Shown here: positions 4,974 to 6,104 of the stretch, in pieces
How the letters are laid out: each line of letters opens with the position of its first letter
Position numbering within the stretch: the stretch's first letter is position 1
Origin: Deltaproteobacteria bacterium RIFCSPLOWO2_02_FULL_57_26
Lineage (GTDB): Bacteria > Desulfobacterota > Binatia > UBA9968
Assembly (NCBI GenBank): GCA_001798455.1
Contig: MGSI01000073.1
Coordinates: 1 to 6,104 of the forward strand
DNA length: 6,104 bases
Direction of reading: 5' to 3'
Made by a program: the position numbers and the translations under genes
The notes under the pieces: generated by a model
What the model was told of the DNA's origin: nothing
Databases searched by the model: none
The model's input: the letters and a program-made list of their open reading frames with translations, nothing else

Positions 4974-6104
4974 CTATAAGACGTATCTGCTCGCCATGTC
5001 CTTGAGGATCTCAGCGGCCTGAGACATCATACCTTCCAGGATCTCCCTGGCCGGTCTCACGTCCCTTTCGCCTAAGAGGCCGGCAATTTGTCCTCCAGGG
5101 ACGCTCATGACACCCACCCTGTCTGCCGCCTCAGCCGCGAGCCGAACCTCGTCGGTCAACACGCCCTGATATGGCATATCCAGGGCCCGCAGGCCGGACT
5201 TTTCCCAACCCTGGACATATTCGCTTCGATAGTGGCGAGATGGCTTGCCGCTGCAGTACCGGCCGAGGACGAAATCTTCAGTGCTGCCTTTAACGATCTG
5301 GTTCCGGTAGTCTGAATGAATGGCACTTTCCTGGCTAATAAGAAAGACCGTCCCACACCACACCCCTACCGCGCCCAACGATAGCGCAGCAGCCAGACCT
5401 CGGCCATCGGCAATCCCGCCGGCCGCCACGACTGGGGTAGGGCGCACTGCGTCGACCACCTGTGGAATCAGAGCAAAATTGGCAATGTTGCCGGTGTGAC
5501 CCCCGGCCTCATAACCCTGAGCCACGATTACATCCACGCCGTTGCGCGCGTGTCTAACGGCATGGCGGACGGCCCCTGCCAGAGCTAGGACCTTTATGCC
5601 TTGACCGTGGGCAAGAGGAACCACCTCTTTGGTATCGCCAAGTCCGATAGCGAGCACTGGCACGCGCGCTTCGAGAATGACATCTAACTGGCGCCGAACT
5701 AACTCAGGCGTTTTGATCCAGGACCGGACGTCAGGCTCCTGTGGTTTTAGTCCCAAATCTTGAATCAACTTCCTAACAAATGCTGCGTGCTCTGGGTGAG
5801 AGTCTTCGATGAACTGCCGCACCTTCGGTATATCCGAAGGCGGCACCTCGGACGGTACCTCGCTGAGCCTCGGCAGCGTGATGTCCACCCCGAAGGGGCG
5901 ATCAGTGAGATCTCGGATCTGTCTGATACGCTCGCGGATCAGCTCTGGCTGCATGGGGCTTCCCCCTATGACGCCGAGCCCACCTGCGTTAGAGACCGCC
6001 GCCACGAGTTTGGATGGCGTAGTAGAGCCTTGTTTGTCCCAACCCATTCCAGCCTGAATGACGGGATACTGTATGCCGAGGACATCACAAAGCGGCGTTT
6101 TGAG
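4974..6104 (-). CDS. Nitronate monooxygenase / 2-nitropropane dioxygenase-family FMN enzyme (start beyond right edge)
   Basis: A TIM-barrel FMN enzyme of the nitronate monooxygenase family, which also includes FabK-type enoyl reductases. The frame is open to base 6104: 376 residues are visible, and the true start lies outside. The ATG at 6047 is internal, because the 19 residues before it (LKTPLCDVLGIQYPVIQAG) are the classic family N-terminus. Counting from the first visible residue, further marks are AGGLGVIGG (40-48), the RPFGVDITLP segment, AQGYEAGGHTG with the conserved His203, AAGGIADG (227-234, the expected phosphate-binding region for FMN) and LSLGAVGVWCGTVFL. The C-terminal PGGQIAGLL segment is also typical. 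Family members oxidise alkyl nitronates or, in the FabK branch, reduce enoyl thioesters. Next to CoA-thioester genes, a role on an acyl intermediate is plausible but not shown. The crotonase-family gene lies downstream on the same strand. The family is secure; the reaction is not. Confidence 0.92.
   Translation of the reverse strand, partial: LKTPLCDVLGIQYPVIQAGMGWDKQGSTTPSKLVAAVSNAGGLGVIGGSPMQPELIRERIRQIRDLTDRPFGVDITLPRLSEVPSEVPPSDIPKVRQFIEDSHPEHAAFVRKLIQDLGLKPQEPDVRSWIKTPELVRRQLDVILEARVPVLAIGLGDTKEVVPLAHGQGIKVLALAGAVRHAVRHARNGVDVIVAQGYEAGGHTGNIANFALIPQVVDAVRPTPVVAAGGIADGRGLAAALSLGAVGVWCGTVFLISQESAIHSDYRNQIVKGSTEDFVLGRYCSGKPSRHYRSEYVQGWEKSGLRALDMPYQGVLTDEVRLAAEAADRVGVMSVPGGQIAGLLGERDVRPAREILEGMMSQAAEILKDMASRYVL

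Overview
The window reads as a bacterial chromosomal segment of moderately high GC content. It looks proteobacterial or proteobacterium-like, for example from a soil or sediment lineage rich in tripartite tricarboxylate transporter (TTT) genes. That placement rests only on gene families and codon use; nothing in the window fixes the taxon. Five protein genes cover almost all of it. I see no RNA gene, insertion sequence, CRISPR array or attachment site.

Layout. Bases 1-442 (minus) hold the N-terminal 147 residues of a TctA-family membrane permease that runs off the left edge. Bases 443-649 form a divergent promoter region with a conspicuous set of inverted half-sites and back-to-back -35-like hexamers. 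Bases 650-1645 (plus) encode a TctC/Bug-type periplasmic solute-binding protein. It is followed 16 bases later by a large gene (1662-4067, plus) encoding two family III (CaiB/BaiF) CoA-transferase domains in one chain. Converging on it, with only 4 bases between the stop codons, is a minus-strand pair: a nitronate monooxygenase/FabK-like flavoprotein (4974 to beyond 6104, start outside the window) and, downstream of it, an enoyl-CoA hydratase/isomerase-family protein (4072-4887).

How the genes may work together (inference). The binding protein and TctA permease suggest uptake of an organic acid. The fused CoA-transferase would convert an acid to its CoA thioester. The crotonase-fold enzyme and the FMN enzyme would act on the CoA-linked or a related intermediate. 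This looks like an uptake-and-activation module for a carboxylic acid whose identity cannot be read from sequence.

The strongest points for a second look are: (1) the tandem CoA-transferase keeps the expected catalytic Asp only in its C-terminal half, the N-terminal half having Ala there; (2) the 14-base inverted repeat and half-site array between the divergent transporter genes; (3) the crotonase-fold protein lacks one of the two catalytic glutamates of classical hydratases. These are unusual variants of known families; I do not see evidence for a wholly new system.
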